A program made the position numbers and the translations under genes. Of a DNA stretch of 64,000 nt, positions 24,211 to 37,334 are shown in pieces. The notes below the pieces were generated by a model, which was not told where the DNA came from, made no database searches, and saw nothing but the letters and a program-made list of their open reading frames with translations. Location of the stretch: the NCBI RefSeq assembly GCF_029892095.1, contig NZ_JARZAE010000004.1, forward strand, positions 4,278,001 to 4,342,000, written 5' to 3'. The first letter of the stretch is position 1. The number at the start of each line of letters is the position of its first letter. The stretch comes from Kitasatospora sp. MAP12-44. GTDB lineage: Bacteria; Actinomycetota; Actinomycetes; Streptomycetales; Streptomycetaceae.

Positions 24211-24244
24211 AAAAAAACCGATCGCCCGTCTTATTTCGGCGATC
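24211..24244 (-). terminator. Intrinsic terminator with U7 tract after paralogue 4
   Basis: On the minus strand GATCGCC (24238-24244) pairs with GGCGATC (24220-24226), with an A-rich loop, followed by seven T at 24217-24211. A true U-tract is rare in this GC-rich genome. It lies 40 bp past the regulator 4 stop. Confidence 0.8.
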
Positions 24245-24283
24245 CCCCGGGCTATTCACCACCACCCGGACATCGGGCTTTTC

Positions 24284-25249
24284 TCAGCGCCGACCGTCGG
24301 TCCGCCCACGCATCAACCAGCCCAGTTGGAAAAGGGTTTCGGCCTCGTGCTCCTCCCGCAGCCGGGCGATATGGCCCGCCACGGTCCGCTCGCTCAGCCC
24401 CAGCCGCCCGGCGATCGCCCGCTGGCTCAGCCCGCCGGACAGCAGCAGGCCGATCCGGGCCACCACCGCGCCGGCGTCGGGCGCGGCGTGCGCCGAACCC
24501 CACTGGACCCGCTCCGCCCGGCGCCAGTCCCGCTCGAACAGCTCGACCAGCACCTCCACGGCGGTCTGATCCTCGACGAACGCCGCGCTGCCCATGTCGG
24601 CCGAGGCCGGGATGACCGCCACCGCCCGGTCGAAGATCAGCATCCGCTGGAAGTCCTCGTCCAGCACCCGGATCCGCGCGCCGTAGGGCGAGATCGTCAC
24701 GGCGTACTCGATGGTCGCCGGGTCGGTACGGGCCACCGGCTGGTAGAGCGTGCGCATCACCCCGCCGGACTTCAGGAACGGGACGTCCTGCGCCAGCGCC
24801 CACGCGAGGTGGTCGGCCGGGCGGTTGCCGCCGGGCTGCGCGGTCAGCACCTCGGTGCGGGTGTCGGCGACCAGCTGGGCGATCCGGTGCCGGATGCTGT
24901 CGCGGTCCTGCACGGTCTCCACCACCCCGGCCCGCTCGACCCGGCGCGGCGCGGCGTCATAGGCCTGCGCCAGCTCGTCCAGCAGGGCCGGCACCTCCTC
25001 GGCCTGCCGCAGCAGCCGGGCCGAGCGCGCCCGCAGCTCACCGCGGGCCCGGCCGGCGAACGCGCGCGGGCTGACCGCGGAGTAGAAGGTGCCACCGGGC
25101 AGGCCGCGGACCAGCCCCAGTTCCAGCAGCCGGGCCAGCGCCGGCGCGTCCTGCGGGGCGAGGTCCTCGGCCATCAGCCAGCCGCCCGCGGCCACCACGG
25201 AGAGGTAGAACGCCCGGGCGGCGGCGTCCAGCCCGAGGTCGTCCGGCAT
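24284..25249 (-). CDS. TrmB-like/LuxR-HTH regulator, paralogue 4
   Basis: This 321-residue member starts at ATG 25249 with AGGTGCG upstream; a frame reaching 25417 would overlap the clpB operator and is unlikely. The N-terminal segment is ARAFYLSVVAAGGWLMA, with VSPRAFAGRARGEL. The sensor part has EVLTAQPGGN, VMRTLYQPVARTDP and MLIFDRAVAVIPA, and the HTH is SQRAIAGRLGLSERTVAGHI with ETLFQLGWLM. It is divergent from clpB with 218 bp between starts, so the HspR operator at 25398-25418 could affect both genes. It is followed by a U-tract terminator, which separates it from the DsrE-like gene. Confidence 0.8.
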   Translation of the reverse strand: MPDDLGLDAAARAFYLSVVAAGGWLMAEDLAPQDAPALARLLELGLVRGLPGGTFYSAVSPRAFAGRARGELRARSARLLRQAEEVPALLDELAQAYDAAPRRVERAGVVETVQDRDSIRHRIAQLVADTRTEVLTAQPGGNRPADHLAWALAQDVPFLKSGGVMRTLYQPVARTDPATIEYAVTISPYGARIRVLDEDFQRMLIFDRAVAVIPASADMGSAAFVEDQTAVEVLVELFERDWRRAERVQWGSAHAAPDAGAVVARIGLLLSGGLSQRAIAGRLGLSERTVAGHIARLREEHEAETLFQLGWLMRGRTDGRR

Positions 25250-25397
25250 CGCACCTGGATCCCCGTCCACCGCACGCGCCCCCGATCGATTGACTGACCT
25301 CCGCCATCGTGCCAGTCGGCCAGCTGCCACGCGAGCCCCGGGGGGCCTCGCCGGTCTTAACCTGACCCTGGAAGCGCGCGTTCCTTTGCGAAGGAAA

Positions 25398-25418
25398 GTT
25401 GAGCGTACTACACTCAAG
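25398..25418. promoter_or_regulatory. HspR operator (HAIR) upstream of clpB
   Basis: GTTGAGC at 25398-25404, seven bases GTACTAC, then ACTCAAG at 25412-25418. The right arm is a perfect match to HAIR. It lies 49 bp before the clpB GTG and so places clpB in the HspR regulon together with the dnaK operon. Confidence 0.9.
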
Positions 25419-25466
25419 TTGTCTTACTCGGTATGCATCACCCAGCCCCCAGGAGGAGAGCCAGCA

Positions 25467-28058
<2,592 letters not shown>

Positions 28059-28241
28059 GACCTCAGCTCCTCGTAGGACGGATGTCCGGCCTGGTCCCGC
28101 CGCTGCGGGGCCGGGCCGGACGGACATGATCACGACGTCCCGGACTCCCTGTGCCACCGGCGCCGGATGAGGCAGGATGGAGACATGGAAGGGCGGCCCC
28201 TGAAGTTCCAGCCACCCTCGTGCACTGTGAAGGGACCTCCC

Positions 28242-28811
28242 GTGAGCGTTGACCCGTCGTCCATCCCCTCCTTCGGCATGCCGCAGCAGCCCCCGGCCGG
28301 CGGCCAGCCTGCCGGTCCGCCGCCCATCGTGGTGCCGGACCAGGCGCTGGTGACCCAGCTGCTGGACCAGATGCAGCTCAAGCACGTGGTGGACGAGGAG
28401 GGTGACCTCACCGCCCCGTGGGAGGGTTTCCGGGTCTACTTCATGTTCCGCGGCGAGCAGAAGGAGCTCTTCGCGGTGCGGTCCTTCTACGACCGCTCGT
28501 ACCCGTTGGAGAAGAAGGGCGAGATCCTCGACCTCATCGACGAGTGGAACCGCGAGACCCTGTGGCCCAAGGTCTACACGCACACCCACGAGGACGGCGT
28601 GGTGCGGCTGATCGGTGAGTCGCAGATGATCATCGGCGCCGGGGTGAACCTGGACTACTTCGTCACCACCACCGCCAACTGGACCCAGGCCGCCGTGGGC
28701 TTCGAGCAGTGGATCGTCGAGCGCCTCGGCCTGCAGAAGGAGATCGAGGGCGAGGACGGCGAGGGCCCCTCCGACACTCCCCCCTCCGACACCCCGCCCA
28801 GCGAGAGCTGA
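28242..28811 (+). CDS. YbjN-domain protein
   Basis: The 189-residue product has a Pro/Gln-rich N-terminus (about 45 residues), then a YbjN/type III chaperone-like domain: VYFMFRGEQKELFAVRSFYD, GEILDLIDEWNRETLWPKVY and AGVNLDYFVTTTANW. The tail repeats SDTPP. Members are cytosolic and have a chaperone-like fold, with no settled role in actinobacteria. GTG 28242 with GAAGGGA upstream is favoured over an ATG at 28185. It lies 183 bp after clpB on the same strand and is followed by a strong hairpin. Confidence 0.75.
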   Translation: MSVDPSSIPSFGMPQQPPAGGQPAGPPPIVVPDQALVTQLLDQMQLKHVVDEEGDLTAPWEGFRVYFMFRGEQKELFAVRSFYDRSYPLEKKGEILDLIDEWNRETLWPKVYTHTHEDGVVRLIGESQMIIGAGVNLDYFVTTTANWTQAAVGFEQWIVERLGLQKEIEGEDGEGPSDTPPSDTPPSES

Positions 28812-28834
28812 CCTCCGCAGCGGCCCACTCGTCC

Positions 28835-28871
28835 GGCCCGGCCCGCACTCCCAAGAAGTGCAGGCCGGGCC
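28835..28871 (+). terminator. Hairpin terminator after the YbjN gene
   Basis: GGCCCGGCC at 28835-28843 pairs with GGCCGGGCC at 28863-28871, and GCACT pairs with AGTGC inside. It starts 24 bp past the stop and isolates the glycyl-tRNA synthetase gene downstream. Confidence 0.75.
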
Positions 28872-28955
28872 GTTCGCGTCCCCGCTATTTCGTTTGCGCC
28901 CCCTCCATAGACTCACCGAAAACCTGGTCCCACCCGTTTCGGTCCGGAGGTAAGC

Positions 28956-31931
<2,976 letters not shown>

Positions 31932-32026
31932 CGGTTCGCCTCCGACCGACGGGGAGCGGGTGAGGGCTTGTCCCCGCTCCCGGTCGCGGCAGAGGATGGA
32001 TCGACTATCGAGACTGAGGAGCCGTC

Positions 32027-33187
32027 ATGAGTGCAAGGCCGCTGCTGAACCGCCGGTTGGACGGGATGGGGACGACCATCTTCGCCGAGATGTCCGCTCT
32101 GGCGACCGCCACCGGCTCGATCAACCTCGGGCAGGGCTTCCCCGACACGGACGGGCCGCGCGAGATCGCCCAAGCCGCCGCCGACGCCGTGCTCAGCGGC
32201 AAGGGCAACCAGTACCCGCCCGGCCCCGGCATCCCCGAGCTGCGTGCCGCCGTCGCCGAGCACCAGCAGCGGTTCTACGGGCTGTCGTACGACCCGGACA
32301 GCGAGGTGCTGGTCACCGCGGGTGCCACCGAGGCGATCGCCGCCTCGCTCCTCGCCCTGCTCGAACCCGGCGACGAGGTGATCGCCTTCGAACCCTTCTA
32401 CGACTCCTACGCCGCCTGCATCGCGATGGCGGGAGCGGTCCGGGTGCCGCTGACGCTGCGTCAGCCTTCCTTCAGGCCCGACCTCGACGAGCTGCGCTCG
32501 CTGATCACCCCGCGCACCCGGCTGCTGCTGATCAACACCCCGCACAACCCCACCGGCCTGGTGCTCACCCCCGAGGAACTCGCCGGGATCGCCGAACTCG
32601 CCTGCGAGCACGACCTGCTGGTGATCGCCGACGAGGTCTACGAGCACCTGGTGCTGACCGGCAGCCACCACCCGATCGCCGCCCTGCCCGGTATGCGCGA
32701 GCGGACGGTATCGATCTCCTCGGCCGGCAAGACCTTCTCCTTCACCGGCTGGAAGGTCGGCTGGGTGACCGCCGCGCCGGCCCTGGTCGCCGCCGTCCGC
32801 ACCGCCAAGCAGTACCTGACGTACGTCAGTTCGGGCCCCTTCCAGTATGCCGTCGCCGAGGCCCTGCGGCTGCCCGACGACTACTACGAGACGCTGCGCG
32901 CCGACCTGCGCCGCAAGCGCGACCTGCTCGCCGGGGGCCTCACCGGCGCCGGTTTCCAGGTCTTCGAGCCGGCCGGCACCTACTTCATCACCACCGACAT
33001 CACCCCGCTGGGCGAGAAGGACGGACTGGAGTTCTGCCGCGCCCTGCCCGAGCGCTGCGGCGTGGTCGCGATCCCCAACGTCGTCTTCTACGACAACACC
33101 GACGCCGGCCGCTCCCTCGTCCGCTTCACCTTCTGCAAGCAGGACGCGGTCCTGCAGGACGCGGTGGAGCGCCTTCAGCGGCTCTGA
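32027..33187 (+). CDS. PLP-dependent class I aminotransferase
   Basis: This 386-residue fold-type I aminotransferase resembles the kynurenine/glutamine-transaminase and DapC-like subgroup. INLGQGFPDTDGP lies near residue 33, NTPHNPTG carries the Asn-PLP contact, VIADEVYEHL the Asp-PLP contact, and SSAGKTFSFTGWKVGW contains the PLP lysine. RSLVRFTFCK carries the carboxylate-binding Arg. Substrate is not certain. ATG 32027 has GAGGAG upstream. A partial, rearranged copy of its 3' end lies at 36061-36135, beyond a minus-strand module, which suggests that DNA was inserted next to this gene. Confidence 0.88.
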   Translation: MSARPLLNRRLDGMGTTIFAEMSALATATGSINLGQGFPDTDGPREIAQAAADAVLSGKGNQYPPGPGIPELRAAVAEHQQRFYGLSYDPDSEVLVTAGATEAIAASLLALLEPGDEVIAFEPFYDSYAACIAMAGAVRVPLTLRQPSFRPDLDELRSLITPRTRLLLINTPHNPTGLVLTPEELAGIAELACEHDLLVIADEVYEHLVLTGSHHPIAALPGMRERTVSISSAGKTFSFTGWKVGWVTAAPALVAAVRTAKQYLTYVSSGPFQYAVAEALRLPDDYYETLRADLRRKRDLLAGGLTGAGFQVFEPAGTYFITTDITPLGEKDGLEFCRALPERCGVVAIPNVVFYDNTDAGRSLVRFTFCKQDAVLQDAVERLQRL

Positions 33188-33221
33188 CCGCCCGCCGGTG
33201 AGACCGTCCGTGCGGGCGGTC
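33186..33221 (+). terminator. Hairpin at the aminotransferase stop
   Basis: GACCGCCCGC at 33186-33195 pairs with GCGGGCGGTC at 33212-33221. The stem begins within the stop codon. It probably ends the aminotransferase message and may also serve the convergent lipoprotein gene. Confidence 0.65.
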
Positions 33222-33239
33222 CCACCGGCCGGCCTATCC

Positions 33240-33785
33240 CTATCCGGCCCAGGCCGGCTTGCTCGACGTCGCCGTCGGGACTTCGGTGAACGGCTGCTCC
33301 GGCCCGGCGGTCCCGTTGGGCCAGACGCACGGTGACGCGACGGAGAGCGTGAGCTTACTGCCGTCCGAACTCGCCTTGAGGTTGGCCGTGAAGCCGTTCG
33401 CCTTGTTCTCGTAGACGCGGAAGTCCGCCTCGTCGGTGTAAAGCTGGAAACCCAGGCTCGTCATCTCGATTGCGAACGCCTCGAAGACCGCCGGATTGGC
33501 TTCAGGGTGATTCTCCGCGACCACGGTGTCATGGCTGAGCTGAAGCCGCCCCTTCGGTCCCGTGATGTCGCTCGTCTCGCACTCGCCGATCAATGGCGGC
33601 GCGGTAGACGGCTGGGGCTTGCCCAGCAAGGCATTCAGGATCTGCCCATCGTACGAAGCGAGTTGCCGGTCCGCCTGGTCCTTGGTGATGGTCGGCTTCA
33701 ACTGCTGCCCACTGAGCGTGCACGACGACAGCGCCACCATCGCCACGGCAACGGCACCCGCGATCCGCATCTGGCGCATGCTCAC
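33240..33785 (-). CDS. Putative lipoprotein
   Basis: The product is 181 residues from GTG 33785, which overlaps the stop of the DUF1023 gene (GTGA). A short basic start, a hydrophobic stretch (AGAVAVAMVAL) and the lipobox LSSC give a lipidated Cys near residue 21. The mature protein is hydrophilic with two further cysteines (GECETSD, SPCVWPNG) that may form a disulfide. No enzymatic motif is seen. An internal ATG six bases later is also possible. Coupling with the upstream hydrolase suggests the three minus-strand genes act together at the cell surface. Confidence 0.7.
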   Translation of the reverse strand: MSMRQMRIAGAVAVAMVALSSCTLSGQQLKPTITKDQADRQLASYDGQILNALLGKPQPSTAPPLIGECETSDITGPKGRLQLSHDTVVAENHPEANPAVFEAFAIEMTSLGFQLYTDEADFRVYENKANGFTANLKASSDGSKLTLSVASPCVWPNGTAGPEQPFTEVPTATSSKPAWAG

Positions 33786-35512
33786 CACTCGCCCGAGATG
33801 ATGCGACCCATCGCGTCCAAGGACTTCCCCTTGTCGTTCCAGTAGTCGGAGTGCCCGACGCCTGGGTCGGTCGGAATCTGGTGACCGCCGAAGTACGCGT
33901 CGGACGGATCCCGTCCGAAGGCCAGGTGATTGTCCGAAGGGCTGGTGTAACCAACCGGACCACCGAACCCGTTGAGCATCTTCGAACCGACATCGCTCGC
34001 GCTGTCCTGTGCCCATCGCAACGGGTTCTCCGAGCGTGCGTAGTCGATCACGTCAGCGTCGCCGCGGCCCGCCCAGACGTGACCGGGATCGATCCCGAGG
34101 TCCTTGGCGTTCTCCACCCCGGTCCCGGGGCTGCCGACGAACATCACGGCATCGACCGGCAGGCCCTTGTCGCGCATCGTGTACCCCACCGTGGTCGTGC
34201 CGTAGCTGTGCCCGATGATGGTCTGCCTGGCCGGTGTGCCCTCGTGCGTGGCCCGCAACCCGACCTCGAAGTTGTGCAGCTTGTCCTCGGCTCCGACGGC
34301 GTACTTGTCATCGGCGGCCTGGGGGATGATGCTCTGCGGAGCGTCGTAACCCACCCAGGTTACTGACGACGTGGTCTTGGCGGGGATGCTCGGGCTGTCC
34401 CCCTCGGCCGACTTGACCATCCGGTCCGAGCGCACAATGTCGCCGTTGATACTGCCGAGCCGCGCCCCGGTTCCCGGAACGTAGGTCACCACGTTGTCGG
34501 CCGTGTCCGGGTTGTTGATCGCAACGATCGCGTGACCCTTGCCATTGGTGTCGAAACCGAGCAGGTACGCCGGCGGATTGTCGGCGGTGCCGCCGGCGTC
34601 GAGCCGCGTTTCGATGGCATCGATGCCCTTGAGCTGGTCGGTGAGCTCGTCGTGCTTCTCTCGCCACTGCTGGTGCGCAAGGCTCTCGACGTACGACGCG
34701 TCACCGGGGATCAGCTTCCCCTGCGGGTCAGGCTCGGGTTGGTTGAGCTGCGCCTGTATCTCGGCACGCTGCTGATCGAGCGCCAGCCGGTTGGCCTGGT
34801 CGCGGTCGAGAGCCGGGATCCCGTCGAGGTTGCCCACCTGCTGCGGGTGGTTGTGGATCAGATCCTGCTGCTCGGCCGGGGTGAGACCGGCCCACCATGT
34901 CTTGACCTGCGCTGCGGTCGCCCCCTGCGGTGGCAGGTTCTCGCGGCCGGCCTCGGTCTGCTGGTCCTGCCCGGCAGTGACACTGTCAAGACCCGTGCCG
35001 TTGGTGGCATTGTCGGTGAAGTGCTTCAGTCGCGCGGCAATCAACTTGTCGGCCTGGTCCGCCTCGGTGAGCGCGCCACTGATGCGGTCGCCGATGTAGG
35101 TCGCCTGGGCCTTCTTCGGGTCCACAGCGGGCTCGGAGGTCGCCGAGGCCGGAGCAGTGTCCCAGGTCATGCTCCCGTCGGGATTGACGGTGATGCCGGC
35201 GGCCTTGGCATCGTCAAGCGCCTGCACCAGCTGCGCCTGGGCCAGCGCGAACGACTGGGCCGCGTCACTCAACGTTCCACTGATGAGATTCAGCTCGTCA
35301 TGAGCAGCCTGCAACTTGCTGGTGAACGCCGCGAGATCGGCCCGCACCAGGACGGCCGTGCTGCCCGACCACTGCGAGTGGTCCAGTCGGTCGGTCACCT
35401 TGCTTCGCCAGTCGTCGACATGCTGGCCGAAAGCCGTGACCAGGCGCCCGTAGGCGAGCTGCGCGCTCGTCAGGTCGACGAGGTCGGCGTTGCTGAGCGT
35501 GGCTATGTCCAT
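33782..35512 (-). CDS. WXG-like/DUF1023 alpha/beta hydrolase
   Basis: This 576-residue protein has an N-terminal helical region (residues 1-110) containing a W-S-G turn (HSQWSGSTAVL) and heptad-like helices, as in type VII secretion substrates. A middle helical part precedes a C-terminal DUF1023 alpha/beta hydrolase with YLLGFDTNGKGHAIVA and nucleophile elbow GHSYG near residue 435, followed by MFVGSPGTG. No signal peptide is present, which fits secretion by a T7SS-like route or cytosolic action. It begins two bases after the stop of the small WXG-like gene. Whether it is an effector, toxin or lipase is not clear. Confidence 0.75.
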   Translation of the reverse strand: MDIATLSNADLVDLTSAQLAYGRLVTAFGQHVDDWRSKVTDRLDHSQWSGSTAVLVRADLAAFTSKLQAAHDELNLISGTLSDAAQSFALAQAQLVQALDDAKAAGITVNPDGSMTWDTAPASATSEPAVDPKKAQATYIGDRISGALTEADQADKLIAARLKHFTDNATNGTGLDSVTAGQDQQTEAGRENLPPQGATAAQVKTWWAGLTPAEQQDLIHNHPQQVGNLDGIPALDRDQANRLALDQQRAEIQAQLNQPEPDPQGKLIPGDASYVESLAHQQWREKHDELTDQLKGIDAIETRLDAGGTADNPPAYLLGFDTNGKGHAIVAINNPDTADNVVTYVPGTGARLGSINGDIVRSDRMVKSAEGDSPSIPAKTTSSVTWVGYDAPQSIIPQAADDKYAVGAEDKLHNFEVGLRATHEGTPARQTIIGHSYGTTTVGYTMRDKGLPVDAVMFVGSPGTGVENAKDLGIDPGHVWAGRGDADVIDYARSENPLRWAQDSASDVGSKMLNGFGGPVGYTSPSDNHLAFGRDPSDAYFGGHQIPTDPGVGHSDYWNDKGKSLDAMGRIISGEW

Positions 35513-35514
35513 GC

Positions 35515-35961
35515 CTACGCCACCTGCCCACGGGGGTGCTTGGGCGCGGTCTCCGCCGGCCCAGCGGACGTCGAACCGACCAGAACCGTCCCGAACGGAT
35601 CACTGACTCTCGCAGGCACCTGGTACGCGGCCGCGCTGCTCGGGACCTGCGCCGCCGTCAGGGCCGACGCAGCACCCTGGTCACTCTGCCGGTACCCCTG
35701 CGCCATCTTGATCAACTTGCCGCCGTAGCCGTCCATGTCACCGGAGAGTCCGTCGACCAACTTCTGCCAACCGTACGTGCAGTCATGCAGCGCAGCGCCG
35801 GTGCTCCACCCGGCCAAGCCGCTCGATGCCTGATCGCTCGGCGCTAGAACGGTCTTGGCCTCACCGGGGATCTGCTCGGCTATGGTCTGCGCGCTGCTCC
35901 CGGCTCCCTCCAGCTCGTCCGGACTCACCGCAAAGCCGGCGTCCCCATTCGAAATCCCCAT
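35515..35961 (-). CDS. WXG100/ESX-like small protein
   Basis: This 148-residue protein starts at ATG 35961 with GGGGGA upstream. Two amphipathic helices flank a small turn around LAGWSTGAALHDC (W-S-T-G in place of W-x-G). The C-terminal 50 residues are Ala/Pro-rich and end in a charged tail. Size and fold fit ESX/T7SS-associated helper proteins. Its stop lies directly before the ATG of the DUF1023 gene, so it heads a three-gene operon. One Cys is present. No T7SS core genes such as eccC are in the window. Confidence 0.65.
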   Translation of the reverse strand: MGISNGDAGFAVSPDELEGAGSSAQTIAEQIPGEAKTVLAPSDQASSGLAGWSTGAALHDCTYGWQKLVDGLSGDMDGYGGKLIKMAQGYRQSDQGAASALTAAQVPSSAAAYQVPARVSDPFGTVLVGSTSAGPAETAPKHPRGQVA

Positions 35962-36060
35962 CTATCCCCCACAGCCATCGGCCCAGCCCCCCCGGGCCTG
36001 GCCCGGAACGATATACGTTGCGCATTTTCGAACACCCAGCGTCAACTGTCCACTACACCC

Positions 36061-36135
36061 CTGGGTGACCGCCGCGCCGGCCTCACCGTCTGCAAGCAGG
36101 ACGCGGTGGAGCGCCTTCAGCGGCTCTGACCGCCC
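36061..36135 (+). repeat. Rearranged copy of the aminotransferase 3' end
   Basis: Bases 36061-36082 are identical to 32761-32782 (CTGGGTGACCGCCGCGCCGG in both). Then 36083-36135 closely matches 33134-33195 through the stop and the CGCCCG beyond it, with a 15-base repeat unit lost and the intervening 350 bp absent. The two parts are joined out of their original context. It is a decayed partial duplicate that flanks the minus-strand WXG module. Confidence 0.9.
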
Positions 36136-36149
36136 GATCAGGGCGCAGC

Positions 36150-36181
36150 GGGGGCGGCATCCCCTTCGGGGTGCCGCCCCC
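36150..36181 (+). terminator. Hairpin after the aminotransferase remnant
   Basis: GGGGGCGGCATCCCC pairs with GGGGTGCCGCCCCC around a TTC loop, with one bulged base. It has the shape of a terminator, but no intact gene precedes it on the plus strand. It may be a leftover of an earlier gene end. Confidence 0.5.
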
Positions 36182-36602
36182 AGCCATGCAACTCGACCCC
36201 GCGGGGAGCGAGTTCGGCCGCAGCGGCGCCGTTGTGCGCCCCTGATCCGCCCGGCGCACAAACCCCGGCGCTCGCAACCGGACAGCTCGGGCCCCGGCTC
36301 GCCGCGCGACCGGCCCGCAGGGCGCGCACGCTGGTCAAAGAGGTCCACGTCGACCAATCTCGTTCAGCGGCCCGATCAGACCTGACCAGGCACTACGCCC
36401 AGAACGGTGAATGTGCAACAAGAATGGGTAAATCCCTGACGGACCTGGAGAATTCGTGCTTCTCTGCTGCTGAAACTCCAGCCGGAATCCTTCCTTCCAC
36501 GGTCGGCCGCGTCCTGGACCGCACAGCCTCGAACAGTCTCGCCTTCGGCCGAGTCGGACGCTGCACGGCGGGCGCGTACGGAGCTGAAATGCGGAGCCCA
36601 GC

Positions 36603-37199
36603 ATGCTCACCACACTGCAGACCTCCTATACCGACACCCGCGCCGGTGACCTGGCCTGGTGTCTCGGCGGCGGACCGCTGCCCGCGCTCGCGGTGCGCGA
36701 CCTGCCCCTGTCGGGCGACGGCCGTCCGACCGACGGCAGACCGGCGGGCACCCTGCAACTGCGCCTGCTGGGCGCCTCGCACCAGGTGGTGATCGCGGCC
36801 GGACCGGGCGACTGCCTGGAGACGGTGGCCTGCATGCCGGGCCGCCGCAACCCGCTGCCGGCCCGGGTCGCCGAGCAAGTCGCGGGCTGGGAGTACGAGT
36901 TCGCCGCCCGGATCGAGACCCTGCCGCCGCATGTGTTCGCCGCCCGGGCGCAGGAGATCCTGGCCCTGGTGGACGGGCACCCGCGCGGTCTGGCCGGGGT
37001 CTTCCCCGGGGATCCGAGCGCCTTCACCGCGCTGGTGGCGCACGGGAGCGCGGAGCGGGTGCTCTGGCGCACCTGGCACGCCTATCCGCAGGAGGGCCGA
37101 CTGGTCTGCACCCGCTCCGCCCTGGTGGTGCGCAGCGCGGCCGAACCGGCGCCCGACCCCGAGGCGCGTTGCGCGATGGCCCGCCCGACCGCCCCGTGA
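36603..37199 (+). CDS. DUF2617 family protein
   Basis: This 198-residue protein matches the DUF2617 pattern, with LRLLGASHQVVI near residue 53, an N-terminal YTDTRAGDLAW and FPGDPSAFTAL further on. The function of the family is unknown. In many Streptomyces it stands beside a membrane spermidine synthase and DUF350/DUF4247 genes. Here the spermidine-synthase-like gene follows at 37335, while DUF350/DUF4247 are not seen nearby. ATG 36603 has GGAG upstream. The tail after residue 185 is Ala/Pro-rich and may be disordered. Confidence 0.75.
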   Translation: MLTTLQTSYTDTRAGDLAWCLGGGPLPALAVRDLPLSGDGRPTDGRPAGTLQLRLLGASHQVVIAAGPGDCLETVACMPGRRNPLPARVAEQVAGWEYEFAARIETLPPHVFAARAQEILALVDGHPRGLAGVFPGDPSAFTALVAHGSAERVLWRTWHAYPQEGRLVCTRSALVVRSAAEPAPDPEARCAMARPTAP

Positions 37200-37334
37200 A
37201 CCCGTTCGCCGCCCCGTGAGCCCTGTCCACCGGCCCGCCGACTCGAACAGCGTGACGATCCGTCAACTCGACCCGGAAAGCTATCCTTCGAACGAGTGGG
37301 ACTACTCGCGGCGATTCTCGCCTAGCGTTTCTGC

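Larger units (their letters stand above)
35962..36602. other. Gene-free region with duplicated aminotransferase remnant
   Basis: This 641-bp stretch has no convincing gene. It carries the remnant at 36061-36135 and a hairpin at 36150-36181. Its left end is AT-richer (ATATACGTTGCGCATTTTCG) and probably contains the promoter of the minus-strand module. Small frames here lack an RBS and codon bias. The right part leads to the DUF2617 gene with GGAG near 36594. Confidence 0.6.

Noticed and set aside
28872..28955. T-box or glycine riboswitch upstream of glyQS
   Set aside because: Only 84 bp separate the preceding hairpin from the ATG, and no T-box motif or glycine aptamer core is visible.
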